Shown: piece after piece, positions 17,857-25,822 of the stretch
Position numbering within the stretch: the stretch's first letter is position 1
How the letters are laid out: each line of letters opens with the position of its first letter
Assembly: GCF_036075115.1 (NCBI RefSeq)
Contig: NZ_CP107958.1
Location: forward strand, 1,116,001-1,180,000
Reading direction: 5' to 3'
Origin: Streptomyces sp. NBC_00377
GTDB lineage: Bacteria > Actinomycetota > Actinomycetes > Streptomycetales > Streptomycetaceae
DNA: 64,000 nucleotides
Notes under the pieces: model-generated
Databases searched by the model: none
What the model was told of the DNA's origin: nothing
The model's input: the letters and a program-made list of their open reading frames with translations, nothing else
Program-made: the position numbers and the translations under genes

Positions 17857-18762
17857 GTGATCGAGCACGCTCCAGAACCGAGACCGACCCGCCCGGAGGC
17901 CCCGTTGTTCACGTCCGTCGACGATGTCCGCGCCCGGCTCGCCGAGAGCGGTTATCTGGCCTCCCCCGCCGTCGCCACGACCGTCTTCCTCGCCGACCGG
18001 CTCGGCAAGCCACTGCTGGTGGAAGGCCCGGCCGGGGTCGGCAAGACGGAACTCGCCAAGGCCGTGGCACAGGTCGCGGGGGCCAGGCTCGTGCGGCTCC
18101 AGTGCTACGAGGGCGTCGACGAGTCGCGGGCGCTGTACGAGTGGAACCACGCGAAGCAACTGCTGCGCATCAGCGCGGGCCGGGACGAAACCTGGGACGA
18201 GGCCCGCACGGACATCTTCAGCGAGGAGTTCCTGCTCCCCCGCCCGCTGCTCACCGCCATCCGCGGCGACGAGCCGACCGTCCTGCTGATCGACGAGACC
18301 GACAAGGCCGATGTCGAGGTGGAGGGGCTGCTCCTGGAGGTGCTCAGCGACTTCCAGGTCACGGTTCCCGAACTGGGCACGATCACCGCGACGCGCCGTC
18401 CGTTCGTCGTGCTCACCTCCAACGCGAGCCGTGAGTTGTCGGAGGCGCTGCGCCGTCGCTGTCTCTTCCTCCACATCGACTTCCCCGAGGAGGAGCTGGA
18501 GCGGCGGATCGTCCGGCTGAAGGTGCCCGGCATCGAAGCGGCGCTGGCCGAGTCGGTGGTCCGGGTGATCGGCGCGCTGCGCGCGATGGACCTGCGCAAG
18601 GCGCCCTCCGTCGCCGAGACCATCGACTGGGCGCGCACCCTGCTCGCGCTGGGCGCCACCAGCCTCGACGAAGGCGTCGTCCGCGAGAGTCTGGGCGTGA
18701 TCCTCAAGCACCAGGACGACATCCTCAAGGCCGGTGCGAAGCTCGACCTGGACGCCGTGTGA
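17857..18762 (+). CDS. MoxR-type AAA+ ATPase
   Basis: A 301-residue AAA+ protein with Walker A GPAGVGKTE, Walker B VLLIDETDKAD, and sensor-1 VLTSNASRELSEALRRR. MoxR ATPases work as chaperones in maturation or assembly of partner complexes, usually paired with a VWA-domain protein, which is exactly the next gene. GTG at 17857 gives a proline-rich N-terminal lead-in of about 16 residues; TTG at 17905 is an alternative. The stop overlaps the VWA gene by 4 bp. The client of this pair is not evident from the neighbours. Confidence 0.92.
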   Translation: MIEHAPEPRPTRPEAPLFTSVDDVRARLAESGYLASPAVATTVFLADRLGKPLLVEGPAGVGKTELAKAVAQVAGARLVRLQCYEGVDESRALYEWNHAKQLLRISAGRDETWDEARTDIFSEEFLLPRPLLTAIRGDEPTVLLIDETDKADVEVEGLLLEVLSDFQVTVPELGTITATRRPFVVLTSNASRELSEALRRRCLFLHIDFPEEELERRIVRLKVPGIEAALAESVVRVIGALRAMDLRKAPSVAETIDWARTLLALGATSLDEGVVRESLGVILKHQDDILKAGAKLDLDAV

Positions 18763-20111
18763 GCGCCGAGGTCGCCGACCGCCTGGTCGGCTTCGTCGCC
18801 GCGCTGCGGGCACACGGCCTGCGGGTCGGCACCGGCGAGACGGTGGACGCCGCCGAGGCGGCGGCGGCGCTGGGGTTCGCGGACCGCGCCCTGCTGCGCG
18901 AGGGGCTGGCCGCGACGCTGCTGCACGCGGCGGACCAACGGCGGGTGTTCGACACCGTCTTCGACCTGTACTTCCCGCACGGCGTCGGCGCGCCCGAGGG
19001 GGAGCCCGGCGACCGCGACGACCTGCGTGACCGGCTGGCCGCCGCGCTCGCCGACGACGATGCGGCAATGCTCGCCCGGCTCGCGATCGAGGCGGTCGAC
19101 GGGCTGGGCGGGTACGGGAGTTCACCGGGCGCGGACGGCTGGTCCTCGTACCAGACGCTGGAACGGCTGCGTCCGCAGACGCTGCTGGCACGGGTGCGGG
19201 ACGACATCCGTTCCCGGGGCGGCGCGGCCGGGTTCACCGACCGGCTCCTGGAGGACGAGATCAGGCGGCGCATCCAGGGCTTCCGTGCCCTGGTGGCCGG
19301 AGAGGCCCGGCGCCGGGTCGCCGAACGGCGGGGGCGGGACGAGATCGCCCGGCGGGCGGTGGCACCGACCGCGGACCGGGTCGACTTCCTGTACGCCGGG
19401 AAGGACCGGCTGGCCGAACTGCGGCGGACGGTACAGCCGTTGGCCCGCAAGCTCGCCACCCGCATGGCCGCGCGCCGCCGCCGGGCCTCCCGGGGCACGA
19501 TCGACCTGCGGCGCACGCTGCGCGGCTCCCTGTCGACGGGCGGGGTCCCGATGCGGCCCGTGCTGCGTCGCCGGCGTCCGGCCCGCCCCGAACTGGTGCT
19601 GCTGTGCGATGTGTCGGGGTCCGTGTCCGGCTTCTCCGACTTCACGATGCTGCTGGTGCAGGCGCTGCACGACCAGTTCAGCAAGGTGCGGGTCTTCGCC
19701 TTCGTCAACCGGATCGACGAGGTGACCGGCCTGCTCGAACACGGCGCGGCGGACCCCGAGGGCCTCGGCGCCCGCATCCGGGCCGAGGCGAGCCTGACGG
19801 GCTACCACGGCAGCAGCGACTACGGCGTCGCCCTGGGCGAGTTCGCGCAACGGTACGGCGCGGCGGTCGGCCCGCGCAGCACGGTGTTCGTACTCGGCGA
19901 CGCCCGGACCAACATGAGCGACCCCAACCTGGCCGCGCTGCGCCGGATCGCCGAACAGGCCCGCCACGTCCACTGGCTGAACCCGGAGCCGCGCTCCCTG
20001 TGGGGCACGGGGGACTCGGCCGCTCCCGAGTACGCCGAGCTGGTCGCGATGCACGAGTGCCGCAACGCACGCCAACTCGGTGCCCTGATCGGCCGGTTGC
20101 TTCCGGTCTAG
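18759..20111 (+). CDS. VWA-domain (CoxE-like) protein, partner of MoxR ATPase
   Basis: A 450-residue protein. The first half is charged and helical, with a basic stretch LARKLATRMAARRRRASRG. The second half is a von Willebrand A domain with an intact metal-ion site (LLCDVSGSVSGF for DxSxS, SDYGVAL, VFVLGDARTN). CoxE proteins act with MoxR ATPases in cofactor or metal-centre maturation, for example for CO dehydrogenase. No such target enzyme is seen nearby. GTG overlaps the ATPase stop (GTGA), so equal expression is likely. Confidence 0.9.
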   Translation: MSAEVADRLVGFVAALRAHGLRVGTGETVDAAEAAAALGFADRALLREGLAATLLHAADQRRVFDTVFDLYFPHGVGAPEGEPGDRDDLRDRLAAALADDDAAMLARLAIEAVDGLGGYGSSPGADGWSSYQTLERLRPQTLLARVRDDIRSRGGAAGFTDRLLEDEIRRRIQGFRALVAGEARRRVAERRGRDEIARRAVAPTADRVDFLYAGKDRLAELRRTVQPLARKLATRMAARRRRASRGTIDLRRTLRGSLSTGGVPMRPVLRRRRPARPELVLLCDVSGSVSGFSDFTMLLVQALHDQFSKVRVFAFVNRIDEVTGLLEHGAADPEGLGARIRAEASLTGYHGSSDYGVALGEFAQRYGAAVGPRSTVFVLGDARTNMSDPNLAALRRIAEQARHVHWLNPEPRSLWGTGDSAAPEYAELVAMHECRNARQLGALIGRLLPV

Positions 20112-20127
20112 CCGCGCTTTCCCGGAA

Positions 20128-20487
20128 CTACTGGGCCTTTCCGTAGTCCTTGGCCATCGACCCGGCGAAATCGTAGACCACGCACTGTTCGTCACCCACC
20201 ACCCAGGCGTCGTGACCGGGCGGGACGACGAAGACGTCTCCCGGCCCCAGTTCGCCCTCGCCGCCCTCGTCCATGGTGATGTGCATGCGGCCCTTGACCA
20301 TGTACCCGTTGTGATGGATCTGGCAGGTGTCGGTGCCCGATACCGACGCCAGCGACTCCGACCACCGCCATCCGGGCTCGAAGGTCGCCACGGCGAAGTC
20401 GAGCCCCGTCATATGGACGGCCTCGATGTGGCCGCGGGGGAAATCGCGCCGCTCGTCCGGCTTCTCGAGCGCCTTCACTTCCATCAT
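20128..20487 (-). CDS. Cupin-fold protein
   Basis: A 119-residue single-domain cupin. A first motif is TCQIHHNGYMVKGRMHITMD (about 56-75) and the second is GPGDVFVVPPGHDAWVVGD (about 80-98), placing possible metal ligands His58, His59 and His90. The residues around the second motif resemble ethanolamine-utilisation EutQ-like or simple storage cupins. GAAGGAGGAG precedes the double ATG. It converges on the VWA gene with only 16 bp between. No function can be assigned beyond a small-molecule or metal-binding fold. Confidence 0.85.
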   Translation of the reverse strand: MMEVKALEKPDERRDFPRGHIEAVHMTGLDFAVATFEPGWRWSESLASVSGTDTCQIHHNGYMVKGRMHITMDEGGEGELGPGDVFVVPPGHDAWVVGDEQCVVYDFAGSMAKDYGKAQ

Positions 20488-20639
20488 GACGCTCCTCCTT
20501 CCGGCCGTGCCTCACCACGGCCGGGGCCACACTCCCCGGCGGCCGTGGGCGTCGCCGGTCGGGAGCCGGACCCCATCCCTCCATCCTCCGCCCGTCCCTG
20601 GAGAGCCGCCAGCCGGAGGCGGCGACGTTCGGGGCCGGC

Positions 20640-21617
20640 CTAGGCGGCGCTCCCGCACAGTTCGGCGAAGCGAGTGGTGTCGATGTTGCCGCCGGAGACG
20701 ATCACACCGACGCGCCGCGGAAGGCTCCCGGCCCGTCCGGCGAGGAGGGCGGCGAGCGGGGTGGCTCCGCTCGGCTCCACGACGATCTTCAGGCGTTCGA
20801 AGGCGAACCGCATGGCCGCGCGGATCTCGTCGTCGCGGACCAGGGCGATCTCGTCCACGAGCCGCCGGTTCACCGAGAAGGTCAGCTCTCCCGGCGTGTG
20901 CAGGGCCTGGCCGTCGGCGATGGTGCGCGGCACCGGGATCTCGACCCGCCGGCCCGCCTCCAGCGACCGCTTCGTGTCGTCGCCGGCCTCCGGTTCGACA
21001 CCCACGATCCGGGTGTCCGGCCGCAGTCCCTTGACCGCGGTGGCGCTGCCGGCGATCAGCCCGCCGCCCCCGACCGGCACCAGCAGGGCGTCCAGATCGC
21101 CTGCCTCCTCGACGAGTTCGAGCGCGGCGGTGCCCTGGCCCGCCATGACGTGCGGATGCTCGTAGGGCGGGATCAGCGCCAGACCCCGGTCGGCGGCCAG
21201 CGCCTCGGCGATGGCCACCCGGTCACCGGCGTAGCGGTCGTACGTCACGATCTCGGCGCCGTAGCCCTCCGTCGCCGCCCGCTTGGAGCCGGGCGCGTCC
21301 TCGGGCATGACGATCACCGCGGTGGTCCCGAGTTCCCGCGCGGCCAGGGCGACGGCCTGCGCGTGGTTGCCCGAGGAGTACGCGGCGATGCCCCGGGCGA
21401 GCTGCTCCGGGGCCAGCCGGGAGGCCGCGTTGTAGGCGCCACGGAACTTGAACGCGCCGACGCGCTGGAAGTTCTCGCACTTCAGGTGGACCTCGGCGCC
21501 CACCAGTGCGTCCAGGGTGCGGGAGCGCAGTACGGGCGTGCGGTGCGCGACGCCCTTGAGCCGGGCGGCCGCGTCGCGCACGTCGTCGAGGGTGATCGGC
21601 GGAGGTGTGGTCGTCAC
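20640..21617 (-). CDS. PLP-dependent threonine/serine dehydratase family protein
   Basis: A 325-residue fold-type II PLP enzyme without a C-terminal ACT domain, so of the catabolic or broad-specificity type. The PLP-binding lysine is in GAFKFRGAYNAASRL (about 56-70). The phosphate-binding glycine loop is LVPVGGGGLIAG, and SSGNHAQAVALAA is conserved. Candidates are L-threonine/L-serine dehydratase, threo-3-hydroxyaspartate dehydratase or serine racemase. The GTG start overlaps the stop of the upstream regulator gene (GTGA), so this enzyme is co-transcribed with, and probably controlled by, that regulator. Confidence 0.88.
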   Translation of the reverse strand: MTTTPPPITLDDVRDAAARLKGVAHRTPVLRSRTLDALVGAEVHLKCENFQRVGAFKFRGAYNAASRLAPEQLARGIAAYSSGNHAQAVALAARELGTTAVIVMPEDAPGSKRAATEGYGAEIVTYDRYAGDRVAIAEALAADRGLALIPPYEHPHVMAGQGTAALELVEEAGDLDALLVPVGGGGLIAGSATAVKGLRPDTRIVGVEPEAGDDTKRSLEAGRRVEIPVPRTIADGQALHTPGELTFSVNRRLVDEIALVRDDEIRAAMRFAFERLKIVVEPSGATPLAALLAGRAGSLPRRVGVIVSGGNIDTTRFAELCGSAA

Positions 21618-22333
21618 GGGTGTGCTCCCTCGGGGTGGTCGTCGGGGCCGGCCTTACCGGCGGTGTCTTCGGCACCGCTCCGGTGGGTGGTTCTGGCCTG
21701 GGAGAGATAGCTGTAGGCGGAGGCCCGGGAGATGCCCAGGCGGGCGGCGACCTGCTCGATGGCGCGGCGCACGGCGAAGACGCCGCGTTCGTCCAGGCTG
21801 CGGAACAGGGCCAGGCGACGCGGCCGGTCGAGGGCGGCCCAGGTCTGGTCCTGACGTCGCAGACGGTCGTCGAGGAGGGCGTCGACGACGGAGTCGATGT
21901 CGTCGCCGAACGTCGTCACAGGCGCCTCGGCCCGTGCCCCGGCCGCCCCCGCGAGCGCGGCCAGCAGGCCCTGCACCCGCTCCAGCCCGGTGACGTCCAC
22001 GTTGACGCACAGCGCTCCGAACACCGCGCCGGTGGAGTCGCGCAGCACCATCGTGGACGACTTCACCGTTCTTCCGGCACTGGTGCGGGTGACGTAGTTC
22101 AGCTCGTCGTCGGCGTCGTCGCCGCGGGCCAGGATGCGCATGCCGATCTCGCTCATCGCCCCGCCGACCGTCCGCCCCGTCACCGAGCCCGCGACGGCGA
22201 CGACGGACCTATCCGGCCGCCGGTAGTCGTGCAGCACGACGTCGCAGACCGGCCCGAACGTCGCGGCGATCCCGTCGACGACGGGGGTGAGCGCACGCAG
22301 GATCACGTCCCGCTCGGCCTCCAGGGATTCCAT
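21614..22333 (-). CDS. YheO/DauR-like PAS-HTH transcriptional regulator
   Basis: A 239-residue regulator. The N-terminal PAS-like ligand domain (about 1-120; GPVCDVVLHDY, GRTVKSSTMVLRDSTG) and C-terminal helix-turn-helix (about 175-225; RRAIEQVAARLGISRASAYS) match the family of DauR and E. coli YheO. I chose ATG at 22333, which starts MESLEAERDVIL, matching the family N-terminus. It is coupled to the PLP dehydratase by a 4-bp overlap, so an amino acid such as a D-amino acid, hydroxyaspartate or serine is a likely inducer (inference). A 7-3-7 palindrome lies 18 bp upstream of its start. Confidence 0.85.
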   Translation of the reverse strand: MESLEAERDVILRALTPVVDGIAATFGPVCDVVLHDYRRPDRSVVAVAGSVTGRTVGGAMSEIGMRILARGDDADDELNYVTRTSAGRTVKSSTMVLRDSTGAVFGALCVNVDVTGLERVQGLLAALAGAAGARAEAPVTTFGDDIDSVVDALLDDRLRRQDQTWAALDRPRRLALFRSLDERGVFAVRRAIEQVAARLGISRASAYSYLSQARTTHRSGAEDTAGKAGPDDHPEGAHP

Positions 22334-22350
22334 ACGACAATTAGACCACA

Positions 22351-22377
22351 CGTCCAGAGGCTGGACGCAGAGTCCAG
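22351..22377. promoter_or_regulatory. Palindromic operator upstream of the YheO-like regulator
   Basis: CGTCCAG-AGG-CTGGACG (22351-22367) is a perfect 7-3-7 inverted repeat, and a third GTCCAG half-site follows at 22372-22377. It lies 18-44 bp upstream of the regulator start and is the obvious candidate for its autoregulatory site. Confidence 0.55.
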
Positions 22378-22515
22378 AAGCGGTCCCGTGTCCGACGCCT
22401 CCCTCGACACCTTCAGGGGAACCGCCGATCAGGGGTGGTGCTGTCAATTACGGTTTCCCTAGGATGTGTTGTCCGACGCGCCAGCCCGTGGCACGGCAGC
22501 GAACTGGGGGAAGAG

Positions 22516-23334
22516 ATGCAGCCTGGCAGGCAGCTGTCCACGGCGATCGACGCGGGGGTGCCCACGGCCGCCCGTATGTACGACCACTACCTGGGCGGCA
22601 AGGACAACTACGCGGTCGACCGCGCGGCCTGCGAGGAACTCGACAAGGTCGTCCCGAGCACCCGCGCCCTCGCGCTGAACAACCGGCGTTTCCTGCAACG
22701 CGTCGTCAGGACCCTCGCGCAGGAGTTCGGGATCCGGCAGTTCCTCGACCACGGCTCCGGCCTGCCGACCCAGGACAACGTGCACCAGGTCGCCCAGCGC
22801 GTCGACTCCAGCGCGCGTGTCGTCTACGTCGACAACGACCCCATGGTGCTCGTGCACGGACGGGCACTGCTGGAGCAGGACCGGCGGACCACCGTCATCC
22901 ACGCCGACCTGCGGGAGACGGAGGCGATCTTCGCGCACGAGGACACCCGACGGCTGATCGACTTCTCCCAGCCGGTGGCCGTGCTGTTCAACTCGGTCTT
23001 CCACTGCATCCCCGACAGCGAGACCGACGGGCCGCAGGCGGTGGTCCGCCGGGTGACCGAACGCCTCGCCCCCGGCAGCTTCCTGGTGATGTGTCAGCTG
23101 GTCAGCGAGGACCCCCAGGTCAGGGCGTTCGTCACCGACTTCATGGACAAGGCGACGCAGGGCCACTGGGGCCGGGTGCGCCAGGAGAAGGACGTCGCCG
23201 CGCTCTTCGAGGGCACCCAGATCCTCGATCCGGGACTGGTGGAGGTCTCCACCTGGCGGCCCGACACCGAGGTCACCCCGCGCCAACTCACCCAGGAGTG
23301 GATCGAGTTCGGCGGTGTCGGCCGCCTGTCCTGA
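22516..23334 (+). CDS. DUF574-type SAM-dependent methyltransferase
   Basis: A 272-residue protein of the actinobacterial Methyltransf_19 (DUF574) family. The family signature PTAARMYDHYLGGKDNYAVD is at about residues 16-35. The Rossmann SAM site is RQFLDHGSGLPTQDN with VVYVDNDPMVL. These are among the most duplicated orphan methyltransferases in Streptomyces and their substrates are unknown. ATG 22516 follows GGGGGAAG. It sits 11 bp from the convergent end of a WhiJ-like regulator gene, a family often found beside DUF574 genes. Confidence 0.9.
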   Translation: MQPGRQLSTAIDAGVPTAARMYDHYLGGKDNYAVDRAACEELDKVVPSTRALALNNRRFLQRVVRTLAQEFGIRQFLDHGSGLPTQDNVHQVAQRVDSSARVVYVDNDPMVLVHGRALLEQDRRTTVIHADLRETEAIFAHEDTRRLIDFSQPVAVLFNSVFHCIPDSETDGPQAVVRRVTERLAPGSFLVMCQLVSEDPQVRAFVTDFMDKATQGHWGRVRQEKDVAALFEGTQILDPGLVEVSTWRPDTEVTPRQLTQEWIEFGGVGRLS

Positions 23335-23345
23335 GCCGTCTCACC

Positions 23346-24269
23346 TCACGGGGCGGCGGGATAGCGCCGCTCCGCCGTCTCCTTCAGCAGCGCCAGGGAC
23401 TCACGCGGATCGAGCGCCTCGTCCGCCAGCCGGTCCAGCGCGACCCGGTACTCCTCCGTCTCGTCCCGGTCCTCCAGGAAGGTCGCGCTGCGGATCTGCT
23501 CCAGATAGACGACGTCGGGCAGATCGGCGCCGCCGAAGCGCAGGTAGGTGACCGGTATGGCCGGCGCCGAGGCGTGGGTGACGTCCAACGGCACCACCTG
23601 GAGCGCGACGTGGGGCAGCCCCGCCATCTCCACCAGGTGGTTCAGCTGCTCGCGCATCACGTCGCGGCCGCCCAGCACGCGCAGCAGCACCGACTCGTCG
23701 AGGACCGCCCAGAGCTGTGGGGCGTCCGTCCGCCGCAGCAGTTCGGTGCGCCGCGTCCGCAGCTCCACCCGGCGCTCGACCTCCCGCGGCGCCGCCGACG
23801 GCAGCCCCCGCTCCACGACGGCGCGCGCGTAGGCGGGTGTCTGCAACAGGCCGGGCACGTACTGGATCTCGAAGGTACGGATCGCCGTGGCCGCCTCCTG
23901 GAGCCCGACCAGCCGGTCGAACCACTCGGGCATCAGCCGTTTGTCGTACCGCTGCCACCAGCCGGGTTCGCCCGCCTGCCGCAGCAGTCGGATCAGTACC
24001 GAGGCCTCGTGGTCGTCGGCCTTGTACAACGACAGGAGCGCGCGGACGTCCGCCTCGACGGGCGGCCTGCGTCCCTTGCCCGCCTCGATGCGCGACAGCT
24101 TGGCCGGGCTGAATCCGAGGGAGCGCGCGGCCTGGTCCTGGGAGAGACCGGCGTCCTCCCGGATACCCGCCAGCTGAACGCCGACCAGCATTTTCAGCAA
24201 GGTCGGGGCGGGCTCGGCCCGGTTCAGATACGGTTCGAGGCGAGACACTCGAGGCGACTCGGCAGACAT
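23346..24269 (-). CDS. WhiJ-like XRE-family regulator with DUF5753 domain
   Basis: A 307-residue protein. A lambda-repressor-type HTH (about 37-95; LAGIREDAGLSQDQAARSLG, SPAKLSRIEAGKGR) is followed by the DUF5753 sensor region (about 125-300; FEIQYVPGLLQTPAYARAV). Such proteins are encoded next to DUF397 proteins and anti-sigma-type ATPases, and WhiJ itself controls aerial growth in S. coelicolor. I chose ATG at 24269 because GGGAG precedes it; the open frame continues upstream without a ribosome site. The DUF397 gene lies upstream on the same strand, as usual. Confidence 0.92.
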   Translation of the reverse strand: MSAESPRVSRLEPYLNRAEPAPTLLKMLVGVQLAGIREDAGLSQDQAARSLGFSPAKLSRIEAGKGRRPPVEADVRALLSLYKADDHEASVLIRLLRQAGEPGWWQRYDKRLMPEWFDRLVGLQEAATAIRTFEIQYVPGLLQTPAYARAVVERGLPSAAPREVERRVELRTRRTELLRRTDAPQLWAVLDESVLLRVLGGRDVMREQLNHLVEMAGLPHVALQVVPLDVTHASAPAIPVTYLRFGGADLPDVVYLEQIRSATFLEDRDETEEYRVALDRLADEALDPRESLALLKETAERRYPAAP

Positions 24270-24412
24270 CCTGACTCCCCGTGGACCGGCAGACGACAGA
24301 GCGAAGTATCGCATCCGAAGCCCTCCGGCCGCACGCGGCACGGGAATTGGGTTCCCATGAAGTGCCCACGGAGCAGCTCGCGGCAGGGTGGCCGGCCCGC
24401 AAGGGCGCCGGC

Positions 24413-24643
24413 TCAGACCAGGTGGTCGAACTCGCCGTCCTTCGCCCCGGCCACGAACGCGGCCACCTCGGCCGGCGTGTACACCAGCGCCGGACCGTCG
24501 GGATCACGGGAGTTGCGCAGCGCGACTCCTCCCCCGTCCAGCGCCGCGACCTCGACGCAGTTGCCCTCGGCGTTGCTGTGACTGCTCTTGATCCAGCGGG
24601 CGCCCAGCGAGCTCGCCGGCACTCCGTTCGACACTGACGACAC
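24413..24643 (-). CDS. DUF397 protein
   Basis: A 76-residue protein of the DUF397 family, with the signature ARWIKSSHSNAEGNCVEVA followed by VALRNSRDPDGPALVYTPAE. Partner proteins of WhiJ-type regulators; some pairs behave like toxin-antitoxin or DNA-binding antagonists. GTG at 24643 is preceded by GGGAG at 6 nt, whereas the longer frame has no ribosome site and an atypical sequence. It lies 143 bp upstream of the WhiJ-like gene and divergent from the HATPase gene. Confidence 0.9.
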   Translation of the reverse strand: MSSVSNGVPASSLGARWIKSSHSNAEGNCVEVAALDGGGVALRNSRDPDGPALVYTPAEVAAFVAGAKDGEFDHLV

Positions 24644-24771
24644 TGCAATCTCCCTCGCTCGTACGCGCAATTTCCCGTGAAATTGCACGAGGACCTCGTC
24701 AGCGTGGATAATAACCATGCCGTCAAACGCACTTCCGACCACGTCCTGACGTCGCCTCAGGGAGATGCACC

Positions 24772-25233
24772 GTGTCATCACCTGCGCAGTTCCGGAGCCA
24801 CGAGTCCGTCCCCGTTCGCGACGCGCCCAGAACCGCCGCCCTGCATCTCATGGGCAGCGGGGCGGGATTCGCCCGGGCACGTGAGTTCACCCAGCGCACG
24901 CTCGACTGCTGGTCCCTGGGCCACTGCATCGACGACGCGGTCACCGTCATCACGGAACTGGCCGCCAACGCCGTCCTGCACGGGCTGCCGGACAGCTCGA
25001 CGGACGAGTTCCATGTGCGGCTCAGACTCACCCTGCGCCGCTCCCATCTGGTGTGCGCGGTCACCGACCCGAGCGACAGCCTGCCCGTCTACCCGCACGG
25101 TGCGGACGACCTCCTCGAACACGGCCGCGGACTGCACATCGTCGAGGCCCTGTCCGAGCACTGGGGCTGGACCCGCCGCGCCCCCGTGGGCAAGACCGTC
25201 TGGGCCATGCTGGTGACCCGCCCCCCGTCCTGA
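24772..25233 (+). CDS. ATP-binding anti-sigma-type (HATPase) regulatory protein
   Basis: A 153-residue single GHKL ATPase domain of the RsbW/AbaA-ORF type. The N-box is VITELAANAVLHG and the G1 box is VTDPSDSLPVY; a short G2 follows as HGRGLHIVEALSEHWG. No kinase histidine domain is present. In Streptomyces such proteins occur with WhiJ-like and DUF397 genes, as here. GTG 24772 is 128 bp from the divergent DUF397 start. Confidence 0.9.
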   Translation: MSSPAQFRSHESVPVRDAPRTAALHLMGSGAGFARAREFTQRTLDCWSLGHCIDDAVTVITELAANAVLHGLPDSSTDEFHVRLRLTLRRSHLVCAVTDPSDSLPVYPHGADDLLEHGRGLHIVEALSEHWGWTRRAPVGKTVWAMLVTRPPS

Positions 25234-25259
25234 CCCCGACCCCCTCCCTGACATCTGAC

Positions 25260-25748
25260 ATGACTGCCACGAAGAGAACCGCACCGCTCAAGGACCTGGC
25301 CCACGTGCCCTGGCCCGAGATCAAGGACTCCACGGGCTCCGCCGCTGGCATCCCCTTCCTGCTCACCACGCTCGCCCGGGGGGACGCCGAGAGCGCCGAG
25401 TCCGCACTCGGCCAACTCCGCCGCCGCATCTGCCAGTTCGGCTTCGTCGTCGACCAGGCGACGGCGGCCACGGTGCCCTTCCTCTGGGAACTCGTGCGGC
25501 TCCCCCAGGTCACCTGCCGTGCGGACATCCTGCGGCTGCTCAAGAGCATCGCGGACACCCGGCAGTGGGAGATCACCGCCGCCGCGTACCCCAAGCTGCT
25601 GCACCACCCCGACAACTACGTGGCATGGGAACGGGCGGCCCACCACGCCGTGCACGCCCAGCGCGATGTCCTGCGCCAGCTCCTCGCCGAGCGGGACGCC
25701 GAGATAGTGCGGGCGACCACGGAACTCGCCGCGGCCCTGGCGGACTGA
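25260..25748 (+). CDS. Uncharacterised helical (HEAT-like) protein
   Basis: A 162-residue protein I cannot place in a named family. It is predicted all-helical with two similar blocks, AAGIPFLLTTLARGDAESAE and QATAATVPFLWELVRLPQVT, resembling HEAT/ARM-type repeats seen in some immunity and scaffold proteins. No signal or membrane segment is present. It starts 26 bp after the HATPase gene and could be co-transcribed with it. Codon use matches the host. An immunity-protein role is only a suggestion. Confidence 0.75.
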   Translation: MTATKRTAPLKDLAHVPWPEIKDSTGSAAGIPFLLTTLARGDAESAESALGQLRRRICQFGFVVDQATAATVPFLWELVRLPQVTCRADILRLLKSIADTRQWEITAAAYPKLLHHPDNYVAWERAAHHAVHAQRDVLRQLLAERDAEIVRATTELAAALAD

Positions 25749-25809
25749 ACCCGCGCCGGGGTATGCGGAACCGGTACCGCTCCTTCTGCCCACGGCCGCG
25801 CCCGACCGC

Positions 25810-25815
25810 TAGGTT
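25810..25815 (+). promoter_or_regulatory. -10 element of an apparently leaderless pirin promoter
   Basis: TAGGTT fits the TANNNT consensus and is followed by 7 nt and then the pirin ATG at 25823. No ribosome site precedes the ATG, so transcription probably starts at the start codon. Confidence 0.45.
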
Positions 25816-25822
25816 TGACCGC

